Assembly: GCF_000332455.1 (NCBI RefSeq)
Contig: NZ_AOGY02000042.1
Span: 209,322 to 273,321 of the forward strand
DNA: 64,000 nucleotides
Direction: 5' to 3'
Source of the DNA: Leptospira vanthielii serovar Holland str. Waz Holland = ATCC 700522
GTDB taxonomy: Bacteria; Spirochaetota; Leptospiria; Leptospirales; Leptospiraceae
In this document: piece by piece, positions 56,031-63,557 of the stretch
Layout: the number at the start of each line of letters is the position of its first letter
Numbering within the stretch: position 1 is the stretch's first letter
The notes under the pieces: model-generated
Told to the model about the DNA's origin: nothing
Seen by the model: the letters and a program-made list of their open reading frames with translations, nothing else
Database searches by the model: none
Made by a program: the position numbers and the translations under genes

Positions 56031-56121
56031 AGAAAAAAGTAAACTCTGTCGGATTTGTCCAATTTTTAAAGAGGTTCTTAAGTTAGAATTGACTCTATCA
56101 ATTTTAGCTTAGGAGCAGTTC

Positions 56122-56760
56122 ATGAAAATAATCGTATTTGGAGCCACTGGAGGGATTGGAAAACTCCTTCTCCCTTTACTTTCAACGGGTGATCACCAGG
56201 TAACAAGGTTTAGCAGAAATCTAGAATCATTGCATCCAAACAATCATATCCAAAATAAACATGGAAATGTAACCAATTACTTAGATGTGAAGGAAGGAAT
56301 TCAGAATCATGATTTAGTGATTTGTCTTTTAGGGGCACCCCTTCAGGATAAAAGCCTCATTCGAACAATCGGAACTAATAACATTGTCAAAGCCATGAAA
56401 GAAACAGGTGTAAAAAGAATTTTATGTTTATCTTCATTTGGTGTAGGATCTTCATTTCCATTTTTACCTTTTTTATATCGATGGGTTCTTGGACCAATAC
56501 TCCTACGAAATCTATTCAAAGACCATTTAGGCCAAGAAAAATTAATCACCGAAAGTGGACTCGATTTCACGATCATAAGACCCGGAAATTTTTTTGATGG
56601 TCCATTGACGAATCAATACCTACATGGCCGAACGGAAGATATACCAAAATATAAATTAGCTTACAAAATTTCAAAAGCAGACCTAGTTGATTTCATACTA
56701 AAACAAATCAACTCGAACCAATACAATCGAGAAGTTACCTGGATATCAAATGAAAGGTAA
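56122..56760 (+). CDS. NAD(P)H-binding protein (atypical SDR, NmrA-like)
   Basis: A 212-residue single-domain Rossmann protein. It starts IIVFGATGGIGKLLLPLL with the NAD(P) motif, and later has VICLLGAPL, KRILCLSSFGVGSS and DFTIIRPGNFFDGPL, all typical of the NAD(P)H-binding atypical SDR group. No catalytic Tyr/Lys pair is present. AGGAG lies before the ATG. It is followed 26 bp later by a DUF4345 membrane gene, probably in one operon. Confidence 0.85.
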   Translation: MKIIVFGATGGIGKLLLPLLSTGDHQVTRFSRNLESLHPNNHIQNKHGNVTNYLDVKEGIQNHDLVICLLGAPLQDKSLIRTIGTNNIVKAMKETGVKRILCLSSFGVGSSFPFLPFLYRWVLGPILLRNLFKDHLGQEKLITESGLDFTIIRPGNFFDGPLTNQYLHGRTEDIPKYKLAYKISKADLVDFILKQINSNQYNREVTWISNER

Positions 56761-56786
56761 AAACAAAATACTAACTGGAGAGTTTT

Positions 56787-57188
56787 ATGAGTAAATTTAA
56801 TTTTTATAAATTATTAATAACAGCAATCGGAATCCTTCTCATTTCCATCGGAGGAACGATTTTGTTCATTCCAGAAATTTTGTTTGAAATGAATATGATT
56901 CACTTGAATAAAAATCCGAATCTACTAAGTGAAATCAGAGCTCCCGGAGGAGTATTCATTCTTTCGGGAATTGCTTTATTTTTAAGTTTTTACATAACTC
57001 AAATCGTAAAGGCCTCATTGACAAGTGCCGGAATTTTATTGGTAGGATATGGGATTTCTCGTTTCTTTAGCATCCTGTTAGATGGGCTTCCTGCTTACTC
57101 GTTACTATTGGCAATGACCGTTGAATTGGCATTAGGCGTATTTTGTCTCTACCTCACAAAAAAAGAGATTATGCGTTCTTCTAGTTGA
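56787..57188 (+). CDS. DUF4345-type membrane protein
   Basis: A 133-residue protein with four membrane helices. The stretch LLSEIRAPGGVFILSGIALFL after the first helix matches the conserved LSExRApGG motif of DUF4345. The function is unknown. GGAG lies upstream of the ATG, and a terminator hairpin lies 8 bp after the stop. It is probably co-transcribed with the preceding NAD(P)H-binding gene. Confidence 0.75.
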   Translation: MSKFNFYKLLITAIGILLISIGGTILFIPEILFEMNMIHLNKNPNLLSEIRAPGGVFILSGIALFLSFYITQIVKASLTSAGILLVGYGISRFFSILLDGLPAYSLLLAMTVELALGVFCLYLTKKEIMRSSS

Positions 57189-57195
57189 GACAATT

Positions 57196-57220
57196 CGGGT
57201 AGAGGATACCCGATTTTCTT
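57196..57220 (+). terminator. rho-independent terminator
   Basis: CGGGTA and TACCCG stems around GAGGA, followed by ATTTTCTT. It closes the two-gene unit ending at 57188. Confidence 0.65.
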
Positions 57221-57421
57221 ATGTAGCGAAGTTATAGCAAGGTTCTCTGAAGGTAAGTATCAGGCTAACTCCAAAAAAGGTAATAAGCATTATCAGGGAA
57301 TCGTTTCTGGAATTGGGGCTTGATCGTAGACAACCCTTACAAAAATCCTCTTGGGATTGGTCTAATGCCAAATGGCATCGGAAATCTAGTTAGCGGCTCC
57401 TGAGTTTGTCGAAGGGAACTT
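57221..57421. other. intergenic segment with short repeats
   Basis: No gene was seen. It holds the palindrome ATGCCA-AA-TGGCAT near 57366 and CTCCTGAGTTTGTCGAAGGG near 57396, a near match to a CTTCGACAAGCTCAGG-type short repeat found between genes in many bacteria. Confidence 0.4.
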
Positions 57422-57545
57422 TTACAATATACAATGTAGCGTGACAACAATCTAAAACGAAAGGTAATTGGTTTCCGCTATAAACGGAGGTGAAACAGTC
57501 TCACCTCCGATACTCTCCTGCAACTAGTATTAAAAAAACAGTTTC
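57422..57545 (-). pseudogene. 16S rRNA distal tail and spacer fragment, copy C
   Basis: Matches 61795-61890: ACAATATACAATGTAGCGTG, AACGAAAGGTAATTGGTTTC and the CTATAAACGGAGGTG end that corresponds to the anti-Shine-Dalgarno end of 16S. The helix-44 part is missing; after CTCCTGCAACTAG the similarity ends. Parts of the same unit appear again at 59935, past the propeller genes. Confidence 0.65.
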
Positions 57546-57709
57546 GCTTTGAAGTTGATAGGTTTGAATTTGAAAATTTTAAGAACCTGACAAAATTTTG
57601 AAAAATTGGTAACCAATTTAGTGATAGCAGGTAAAAAACTTGCTTGACCTGATAATAGTTATTGGATTTTTCTAACGTATGTTAGGAATTTTATTTAAGG
57701 GAAAAAAAT
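57546..57709. other. promoter region of the FG-GAP gene
   Basis: A 164-bp AT-rich gap. AAGGG eight bases before the TTG start of the next gene is its ribosome binding site. TTGACC and TTATTGGAT near 57640-57666 may be promoter elements, but they are weak. Confidence 0.35.
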
Positions 57710-59398
57710 TTGAGTAATTTGATGGGGAAAGGGCCATTCGCAGTTCGTAGTTCCTTGGTCAGATGGACCGTAGGCTTATTGATTTTTTTAGCTTACGGTG
57801 GTTGCAAGCAATTAACATTGAATAACCCCTGTGATCAAAAATCAAAGAGTTATATGGCAACCCTTTTATTATCCTCCCTTTCGGAAACTCCAATTCCCTT
57901 TTGCGGATTCCGTGTCAGTAATGCACCAAAACTTTGGGAAGCCCAGGCCTATCTCAAAGCATCCAATGCAGATCCAGGTGATTTCTTCGGAACTTCTGTT
58001 GCCATTTCAGGTGATACGATCGTCGTTGGAGCCTCTGGAGAGGCAAGTAATCAGACGACGATTACGAATGGATCTACTGCTAGTTCCGACAACTCATCAA
58101 GTTTTGTTGGAGCGGCTTATGTCTTTCATAGGACGGGTTCCAATTGGCTTCAGGAAGCCTATCTAAAAGCACCAAACGCAGAATTAGATGATCGATTTGG
58201 AGCCTCCGTAGCTATCTCAGGAGATACGATTGTTGTTGGCTCTATTTATGAAGATAGCAATCAGATTACAATTACGAACGGAAGTAGTGCGAGTATCGAT
58301 AACAGCCAATCAAATTCGGGTGCCGCATATGTTTTCCAAAGGTCCGGATCCACTTGGACACAACAGGCTTACCTCAAACCTTCCAATGCGGGATTGGATG
58401 ATCAGTTCGGAATTTCTGTCGCCATCTCTGGAGATACGATTGTTGTCGGGGCATTTCTCGAGGATAGCAACCAAACAACTATCACGAATGGTTCGTCTGC
58501 TACTATCGATAACTTAGCTCTCAATGCAGGGGCCGCTTATGTTTTTCAACGAACTGGCACAACTTGGGCAGAACAAGCCTATCTCAAAGCTCCAAATGCG
58601 CAAACAGAGGATCGATTTGGAATTTCTGTTGCCATCTCAGGAGATTCGATTGTAGTAGGTGCAAATTTAGAGGATAGCAACCAAACAACAATTACAAACG
58701 GAGGTGGTGCAAGTAGCGATAACTCTGCATCCATTTCGGGTGCCGCCTATGTATTCCAAAGGACGGGTTCGACTTGGGCAACGCAAGCTTACTTAAAAGC
58801 ACCCAATGGAGAAGCAAACGATCAATTCGGTCAGCGTGTCGCCATTTCAAAGGATACGATTGTGGTCGGGTCATTTGCTGAATCAAGTAACCAAACAACG
58901 ATTACAAATGGACAAACTGCAAGTACGGATAACTCAGCTGCCCTATCTGGCGCTGCTTATGTTTTCCAAAGAATCGGTTCTACATGGACACACCAAGCCT
59001 ACCTCAAGGCCCCCAATACAGGGTCAGATGATCGTTTTGGTATCTCACTTGCGATTGAGGGTGATACAATTTTGGTCGGAGCCATTTTTGAAGATAGTAA
59101 CCAGACAACGGTTACGAATGGACAAACTGCAAGTGAAGATAACTCTATCACCAATGCAGGTGCTGTTTATGTTTTCCAACGATCTGGGTCCAACTGGTTC
59201 CACCGAGCCTACATCAAACCACCGAATCCAGGTCTAGACGATCAGTTTGGCTATGCTGTTGCCATTTCAGGTGATACCATGATTGTGTCAGCGAACCAAG
59301 AGGACAGCAATCAAAACACAATTACAAATGGACCTACTGCGAGTACAAATAACTTAGCTACTAATTCTGGTGCAGGCTATGTTTTTATTAGAAAATAA
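57710..59398 (+). CDS. FG-GAP (integrin-like propeller) lipoprotein with seven repeats
   Basis: A 562-residue protein. The N-terminus has a membrane-targeting stretch ending in LAYGGC, then a cysteine-containing module C-K-x4-L-x3-CDQKSKSY with a later FCGF. Seven ~68-residue repeats follow (from about residue 85): D-x-FG-x-SVAISGDTIVVGA, then EDSNQTTITNG, DNS, GAAYVFQRTGS and QAYLKAPN. Seven units suit one closed seven-bladed integrin-type propeller. It is probably surface exposed with an adhesive or binding role (inference). The repeats are similar at DNA level. The TTG start is supported by AAGGG; an ATG lies at 57722. Confidence 0.85.
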   Translation: MSNLMGKGPFAVRSSLVRWTVGLLIFLAYGGCKQLTLNNPCDQKSKSYMATLLLSSLSETPIPFCGFRVSNAPKLWEAQAYLKASNADPGDFFGTSVAISGDTIVVGASGEASNQTTITNGSTASSDNSSSFVGAAYVFHRTGSNWLQEAYLKAPNAELDDRFGASVAISGDTIVVGSIYEDSNQITITNGSSASIDNSQSNSGAAYVFQRSGSTWTQQAYLKPSNAGLDDQFGISVAISGDTIVVGAFLEDSNQTTITNGSSATIDNLALNAGAAYVFQRTGTTWAEQAYLKAPNAQTEDRFGISVAISGDSIVVGANLEDSNQTTITNGGGASSDNSASISGAAYVFQRTGSTWATQAYLKAPNGEANDQFGQRVAISKDTIVVGSFAESSNQTTITNGQTASTDNSAALSGAAYVFQRIGSTWTHQAYLKAPNTGSDDRFGISLAIEGDTILVGAIFEDSNQTTVTNGQTASEDNSITNAGAVYVFQRSGSNWFHRAYIKPPNPGLDDQFGYAVAISGDTMIVSANQEDSNQNTITNGPTASTNNLATNSGAGYVFIRK

Positions 59399-59863
59399 AT
59401 GAAAGAACTAATTCCATACCAAAAAGAAATTTTTCTAGTCTCGATGACAACTATTGTCTTAAGTTTTGTGTATCTCATTTTCCTTCGTCCTATCTCAAAC
59501 GGAAACGAATACGCACAAATTTCCAATGAAGTGGATAAACGAGGACTCTCTCCTTACCACAAACGAGAAGTGAACTTAACCATTACAAAACACAAACGAC
59601 AGATTCAAATCTGTTATAATTTATATCTAGAAACAAAACCAAAAATCGAGGAAGGCAAAGCACAATTCGATTGGCAGATCGAACCAGATGGTGACGCAAC
59701 AAAAGTAGAGCTCATCCAATCCGATTTCTCATCAGAATTACTATTGAATTGTATCCAAAAAGAAATCAGTTCGTGGGAATTTCCTCCCCCACCTGACAGA
59801 TCACGTAACACCTACGCAGAATATACATTTAACTTTAAAAAGGAAGTGAATGTTCCAAAATAA
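59399..59863 (+). CDS. membrane protein with AgmX/PglI (TonB-like) C-terminal domain
   Basis: A 154-residue protein. One N-terminal membrane helix (about 12-30, LVSMTTIVLSFVYLIF) is followed by a periplasmic domain with QICYNLYLETKPKIEEGKAQFDWQIEPDG and CIQKEISSWEFPPPPD, the pattern of the AgmX/PglI or TonB-like C-terminal family. The ATG follows the stop of the FG-GAP gene with no gap, so the two are tightly coupled and may act together at the envelope. Confidence 0.75.
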   Translation: MKELIPYQKEIFLVSMTTIVLSFVYLIFLRPISNGNEYAQISNEVDKRGLSPYHKREVNLTITKHKRQIQICYNLYLETKPKIEEGKAQFDWQIEPDGDATKVELIQSDFSSELLLNCIQKEISSWEFPPPPDRSRNTYAEYTFNFKKEVNVPK

Positions 59864-60058
59864 GGGCGAACCCCCAAGAAACCCACACGATTCGAACTTG
59901 TAACGAGCCTTATGCGGAACTATTTCAGTCAATTGAGGTCGGTTTATCCAGTGCCCCGGTTGCCTTGCGACCGCTACCGCACCCTCAAGTTAATTAGAAA
60001 TTTTATTGCCATTTACCGCGAAAAATTCGAATCCTAAATTGGCTAAACTTTTGATTTC
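59864..60058. other. gap containing copy C hairpin and transposase remnant
   Basis: Contains the degenerate hairpin and transposase sequence described at 59935-60050. The first 70 bases show nothing recognisable. Confidence 0.5.
59935..60050 (+). pseudogene. GC-rich hairpin and IS91-type transposase 5' remnant (copy C)
   Basis: TTATCCAGTGCCCCGGTTGC and GCGACCGCTACCGCACCCT are a decayed version of the hairpin at 62077-62143. ATTTTATTGCCATTTACCGC and AAAATTCGAATCCTAAATTG match the transposase region at 62396-62440. It is the same order as copies B and D, with the spacer shortened. Confidence 0.7.
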
Positions 60059-60202
60059 ATGCAATGGAATCATGATCGATCGGAATCTGTAGTAGAAAAC
60101 GAAAAGAATATCCATCCGTTCAAGGGACACTTAGTAGTTCCCCACATTTGCGGAAAACCACTATTTGAAATTGGTTTCTATCATGTGAAAATGCAAACAT
60201 GA
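60059..60202 (+). CDS. possible small ORF or gene stump (47 aa)
   Basis: An ATG frame containing IHPFKGHLVVPHICGKPLFE and ending as ATGA at the start of the ankyrin gene. The amino-acid pattern looks like real protein, but there is no ribosome binding site. It begins just after the IS remnant, so it may be the surviving end of an interrupted gene. Confidence 0.3.
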   Translation: MQWNHDRSESVVENEKNIHPFKGHLVVPHICGKPLFEIGFYHVKMQT

Positions 60203-60663
60203 AACGAACAATTTACCTTGCACTCAGTTTTCTCGTTTTGACAATTCAATGTGCTAATATACAAACCAGGTCAGAAGATCGATTTCAGAATTTGTATTAC
60301 CAGGTTGCGATTGGAAATACGGAAAGAGTCAGACAACTTATCAAACAAGGTTACGATATTAACTCACCTGAAGATACGTTTGAAAGACTAACACCTCTTA
60401 TGATTGCTTCAAAAGAAGGTCACACTGAAATTGTATCACTATTAGTCTACGTGAATGTAGATTTAAATGCAAAAACGAGAAACGGGCATACCGCATTAAT
60501 GATGGCAGCCTATAATCGTTATCCTAGAATTGTAAAGATATTACTTGATGCAGGAGCAAATCCTAATTTAGCCACAAATGAAGGTCATACCGCTTTATCT
60601 GAAATTCTCCTTTCAGAAAAGGAAGAGATTGTTCGGTTATTGATAGAAAAAGGTGCAAAATGA
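60199..60663 (+). CDS. ankyrin-repeat lipoprotein
   Basis: A 154-residue predicted lipoprotein with lipobox VLTIQC (Cys18). Three to four ankyrin repeats fill the mature part (LYYQVAIGNTERVRQLIKQG, TPLMIASKEGHTEIVSLLV, TALMMAAYNRYPRIVKILLDAGANPN and a last TALSEILLSEKEEIVRLLIEKGAK). It is probably a periplasmic-face protein-binding module. It overlaps the next gene as ATGA. A remnant of a similar last repeat lies at 53161-53280. Confidence 0.87.
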   Translation: MKRTIYLALSFLVLTIQCANIQTRSEDRFQNLYYQVAIGNTERVRQLIKQGYDINSPEDTFERLTPLMIASKEGHTEIVSLLVYVNVDLNAKTRNGHTALMMAAYNRYPRIVKILLDAGANPNLATNEGHTALSEILLSEKEEIVRLLIEKGAK

Positions 60664-61043
60664 AGACTCTAAATTTCTCAACTAAGTTATTCATTTCTTT
60701 AGGATTTCTATTGTTATTTTTAAATTGTTCCAACACGTTTACTAATCATTCATCAGAAAGCTGTAAAAGGAAATGCGACTCAGACCAAGCGCTTTGTTAT
60801 CTAATCACTTTGCAACCTAGTTCTACAAATTCAAGTCAAGTGAATCTAACCTGTCCAATCCTTTACATTGGTTGTCATTCGAAATGTGATTCAGACAATC
60901 ATTCATCTTCAAACCGTAATTCTTCTCGGTCGGGTAATCGATCTGGAGGTGGTGGTCGTTCCTCTTCTGGTGGAGGTAATTCGTCTTCAGGCGGTGGAAG
61001 TGGTGGTTCAAGCGGAGGTGGTCATGGGGGTGGAGGACATTGA
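60660..61043 (+). CDS. glycine-rich lipoprotein with cysteine motifs
   Basis: A 127-residue predicted lipoprotein with lipobox LLLFLNC. Residues about 35-85 hold six further cysteines in CKRKCDSD and CHSKCDSD patterns. The C-terminal ~45 residues are Ser/Gly-rich and end in a GGGHGGGGH-type tail with histidines, which could bind metal. The function is unknown. It is coupled to the ankyrin gene by an ATGA overlap. Confidence 0.75.
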   Translation: MKTLNFSTKLFISLGFLLLFLNCSNTFTNHSSESCKRKCDSDQALCYLITLQPSSTNSSQVNLTCPILYIGCHSKCDSDNHSSSNRNSSRSGNRSGGGGRSSSGGGNSSSGGGSGGSSGGGHGGGGH

Positions 61044-61115
61044 GAAATGTCTCTAGTCATTCATTGATCCGATATTCCATCTTGATTTTCAAAGGATGAA
61101 ATCGTGTTAGGAATC

Positions 61116-61349
61116 TCATTCAAAGAAGATTCTGCTGAATTTTCCGATGAGGGGAATGTGTCTCGAGTAGGAGGAATCATTCAGTCTACGAGGATGAGGT
61201 AAATTTTCTTTCGGAACAAACTCAGTTTGATCTTTAGGTAAAAAGGAGGAAATCTTTTTATACAATTCGAAATTTTCCCTTTTTCCCAGTCTGGCTTCTT
61301 GTCGTAACCTTCCCAATAAATAAGAGGAAACTTCTTCCCAGTTGATCAC
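61116..61349 (-). CDS. possible small protein (77 aa)
   Basis: A GTG-started frame with INWEEVSSYLLGRLRQEARL and LPKDQTEFVPKENLPHP; the composition is protein-like, but there is no ribosome binding site and no recognised family. A stop lies just upstream in frame. It could be a gene fragment. Confidence 0.35.
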   Translation of the reverse strand: MINWEEVSSYLLGRLRQEARLGKRENFELYKKISSFLPKDQTEFVPKENLPHPRRLNDSSYSRHIPLIGKFSRIFFE

Positions 61350-61721
61350 CGAATCCGTTTTTCATTTGGAATCCATTCTAATAAGGATCATTGATTTCAT
61401 CTTATATTGGAAAATGCTTTAGGAATTGCTAATGTTCTCACTTAAACTTGGCCATGGGAATATTGGCGTTTTCTGGATTCACTCCAAAGCATTGCGATTT
61501 TCAAATTGAATTCGGTTAAGCAACGATCTGGAATGAATCAGACTGAAGTTCCGCTTTCAACTAATGCAGAACAAATGATCTTTGTATGAAGCGTAAATAC
61601 TTGATTCGATAATTTTATATTTGTATAAACCAAACCCGTTAAATTCACCTCTCTAATTTAAATATAATCAGATTTTGGTTAAAGTTTATTCTTTTTGGTT
61701 ACGCCACCTCTCCTCAGACAT
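61350..61721. other. intergenic region without recognised features
   Basis: A 372-bp AT-rich stretch upstream of the terminator of the 16S-tail unit. No frame, repeat or clear hairpin was recognised. Confidence 0.5.
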
Positions 61722-61750
61722 AAAAAAACCCCGCAAGTAATTGCGAGGTT
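61722..61750 (-). terminator. rho-independent terminator belonging to the captured rRNA tail
   Basis: On the minus strand AACCTCGCAA and TTGCGGGGTT form a 10-base stem with one G-U pair, followed by seven T. It lies about 110 bases after the anti-Shine-Dalgarno end of the 16S fragment and would be the original terminator of the rRNA transcript. A decayed copy is at 53300. Confidence 0.85.
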
Positions 61751-61857
61751 TATGAGTGAACAATGGTTAAAGACCTAGGTTGTTTCCAACCTTAACTTTT
61801 ACAAAATACAACGTAGCGTGACAACAATTCTAACGAAAGGTAATTGGTTTCCTTTAT

Positions 61858-62014
61858 AAAAGGAGGAGGACGCTTATTTCACTACAAACTGCTAGAATAT
61901 TTTCTTACGGAAAATATTCTGTGGCTACCTTGTTACGACTTCACCCTCTTCACGAGTTTCACCTTAGAAGTGCCTCCCCTTGCGGTTAAGGACAACCTCT
62001 TCGGGGCGAGTCCC
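61858..62014 (-). pseudogene. 16S rRNA 3'-end fragment, copy D
   Basis: On the plus strand GGCTACCTTGTTACGACTT (61923-61941) differs by one base from the universal 16S reverse primer site (1492R), and CACCCTCTTCACGAGTTTCA and CTTAGAAGTGCCTCCCCTTG are helix 44. The fragment therefore covers roughly the last 110-150 bases of 16S rRNA on the minus strand. Helix 45 is absent; an AT-rich hairpin (61894-61920) takes its place before a CCTCCTCCTTTT end resembling the anti-Shine-Dalgarno. Confidence 0.8.
61894..61920. repeat. AT-rich hairpin replacing helix 45
   Basis: AGAATATTTTC and GAAAATATTCT are perfect 11-base arms around TTACG. A decayed version is at 53469-53509, and one arm is at 41201-41213 beside a foreign-looking gene. 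It may be a small inserted element or a processed end of the IS. Confidence 0.7.
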
Positions 62015-62076
62015 TTAAAATTCGATTCTCTTCTTTGAATTTATTCGAATTCACAAAACATTAGATTAAAAAATAA

Positions 62077-62143
62077 GGGTCGGGCTATCCAGGGCTTCGG
62101 TCGCAAAGCGACCGCTAACGCGCCCTTACTATCCCTCTCGCAG
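62077..62143 (+). repeat. GC-rich hairpin repeat, copy D
   Basis: GGGTCGGGCTATCCAGGGCT, then CGGTCGC-AAA-GCGACCG, then CGCCCTTACTATCCCTCTCG. The outer AGGGC and GCCCT also pair. It is much richer in G+C than its surroundings. Copies B (53662) and C (59935) keep its place upstream of the transposase. Confidence 0.8.
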
Positions 62144-62300
62144 GCAACTGAAGACCCTAATATTACTGTAAAACGCCCCTCAAGTTTAACGGGACTCATC
62201 AAATAGAAATTTTAAGCACTTTTTAATTTATTTTTTTGGAAATAACTCTTATTTTCAACCCTTCCTCATAAGAGAGCGAATCTTCTCTCTGAGGTTTCCA

Positions 62301-63557
62301 ATTTTCATTTCTTCCAAAAAAGCAAAGCGATCCTATACACCAGCTCTCACTCGTGAATCAGAATATAAGGCACTCTGGCAAAAACATTTTAATAGTTTTA
62401 TTGCCAGTTACTCCGAAAGATTCGAATCCAAATTTGGCAAAATTCCGAATTGGAAATTGGCTGAGGCGGAAAAACTTCTCACCTGTGGTAGATTCAACCG
62501 AGGCTTTGTATGGAATGAATGTCATGATTGCAAAATCGTTTTAGCTGTTCCCTTTTCGTGCAAAAGTCGATTATGTCTTTCTTGCTATCGCAAAAAAATA
62601 TTTGGTTGGTCGATCCACCTTTCCAGAATTCTGAATGCAGAACTTCCGCATTATCATATTGTCTTTACCTTACCTCGGAGGCTGAATGAATTTTTATTTC
62701 AAAGACTTGTCAATCCAAGATTTTTAAATGGCCTCGCGGCAAAGATATATACCAAACGACTTCAAGTGATTAGCAAGGCAGATAAAAATTTCAAACCAGG
62801 AATTCTAAGCACACTTCACGAAGCTGGAAATCACTTAAACTTCAATCCTCATATTCATGCGATTGCCACCAGAGACCTTGTTAACCCTAAGTCTGACGAA
62901 ATCAAACAGATATTCTTTTTACCTTATAAAACAATGCGTTTCGACTGGCAAAAGACGGTTTGTAAATACTTGCTTAAGAAAAAAATTCTAAGTAAAGATG
63001 AATATTCATTTTTTATAAAAAGTTATCCGCGAGGATTCCATGTCTATTTTGAAAAGATCAATATTGATAAAAGCGATTCAATTTTTCGGATCGCTGAGTA
63101 CATCGCCTTTGGACTCTTTCATAATAGTCAAATCCAAACAGTGGATTCCAAAAAACAAACTTTAACGTTTCGTTATAAAAGTAGCGTCGAATCCATCACC
63201 AAAGAAAAGTCGTATCAAAGTCTAACGATGCCAATCGATGAATTTCTTGCTCGCATGTTATTCTTTTTGCCCAACAAACACGAAAAATCAGTTCGCTATT
63301 ATGGAATTTACGTGCGACCAGCACGAAAGATCAAAGTCGAATCCCAAGTTCAAAAATCAACTTGGGCAGAAGCCATCAAATCTTCGTTTGATGTAAAGGA
63401 CCCTCTCGCCTGTCCAGTGTGTAAAAACGGAATGATTTCGAAAATTATTTATTCTTTCCAGGCATCTAACAAAGAGAAAGAACTGAAAAAGAAATACACC
63501 TTGATTGATGGATATTTTTACCAAAAACGATCTCGAGATCCACCAGACGCATTTTAG
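62301..63557 (+). CDS. IS91-family (HUH, rolling-circle) transposase
   Basis: A protein of about 418 residues by homology. The zinc-binding N-terminal module reads CGRFNRGFVWNECHDC then SCKSRLCLSC. The HUH metal site is HEAGNHLNFNPHIHAIATRD, and the tyrosine-containing helix is RIAEYIAFGLFHNSQI. A late CPVCKNG closes the protein. No ATG exists near the start: the conserved part FIASYSERFESKFGKIPNWK lies upstream of the first TTG (62457), and an ATT at 62301 follows GAGG by six bases. So either a rare start is used or the copy has lost its start. The frame is otherwise open. Confidence 0.8.
   Translation: MFISSKKAKRSYTPALTRESEYKALWQKHFNSFIASYSERFESKFGKIPNWKLAEAEKLLTCGRFNRGFVWNECHDCKIVLAVPFSCKSRLCLSCYRKKIFGWSIHLSRILNAELPHYHIVFTLPRRLNEFLFQRLVNPRFLNGLAAKIYTKRLQVISKADKNFKPGILSTLHEAGNHLNFNPHIHAIATRDLVNPKSDEIKQIFFLPYKTMRFDWQKTVCKYLLKKKILSKDEYSFFIKSYPRGFHVYFEKINIDKSDSIFRIAEYIAFGLFHNSQIQTVDSKKQTLTFRYKSSVESITKEKSYQSLTMPIDEFLARMLFFLPNKHEKSVRYYGIYVRPARKIKVESQVQKSTWAEAIKSSFDVKDPLACPVCKNGMISKIIYSFQASNKEKELKKKYTLIDGYFYQKRSRDPPDAF

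Noticed and set aside
60823..61056. Alternative frames in the glycine-rich lipoprotein gene
   Set aside because: Repetitive GGT codons open all frames; only the plus frame with the lipobox is credible.
61780..62040. A functional 16S rRNA gene end
   Set aside because: Helix 45 is replaced by another hairpin and no 16S sequence continues beyond 62014, so it is only a fragment.
62353..62544. Small frame at the start of the transposase region
   Set aside because: It is a shifted frame; homology of the conserved N-terminus lies in the transposase frame.
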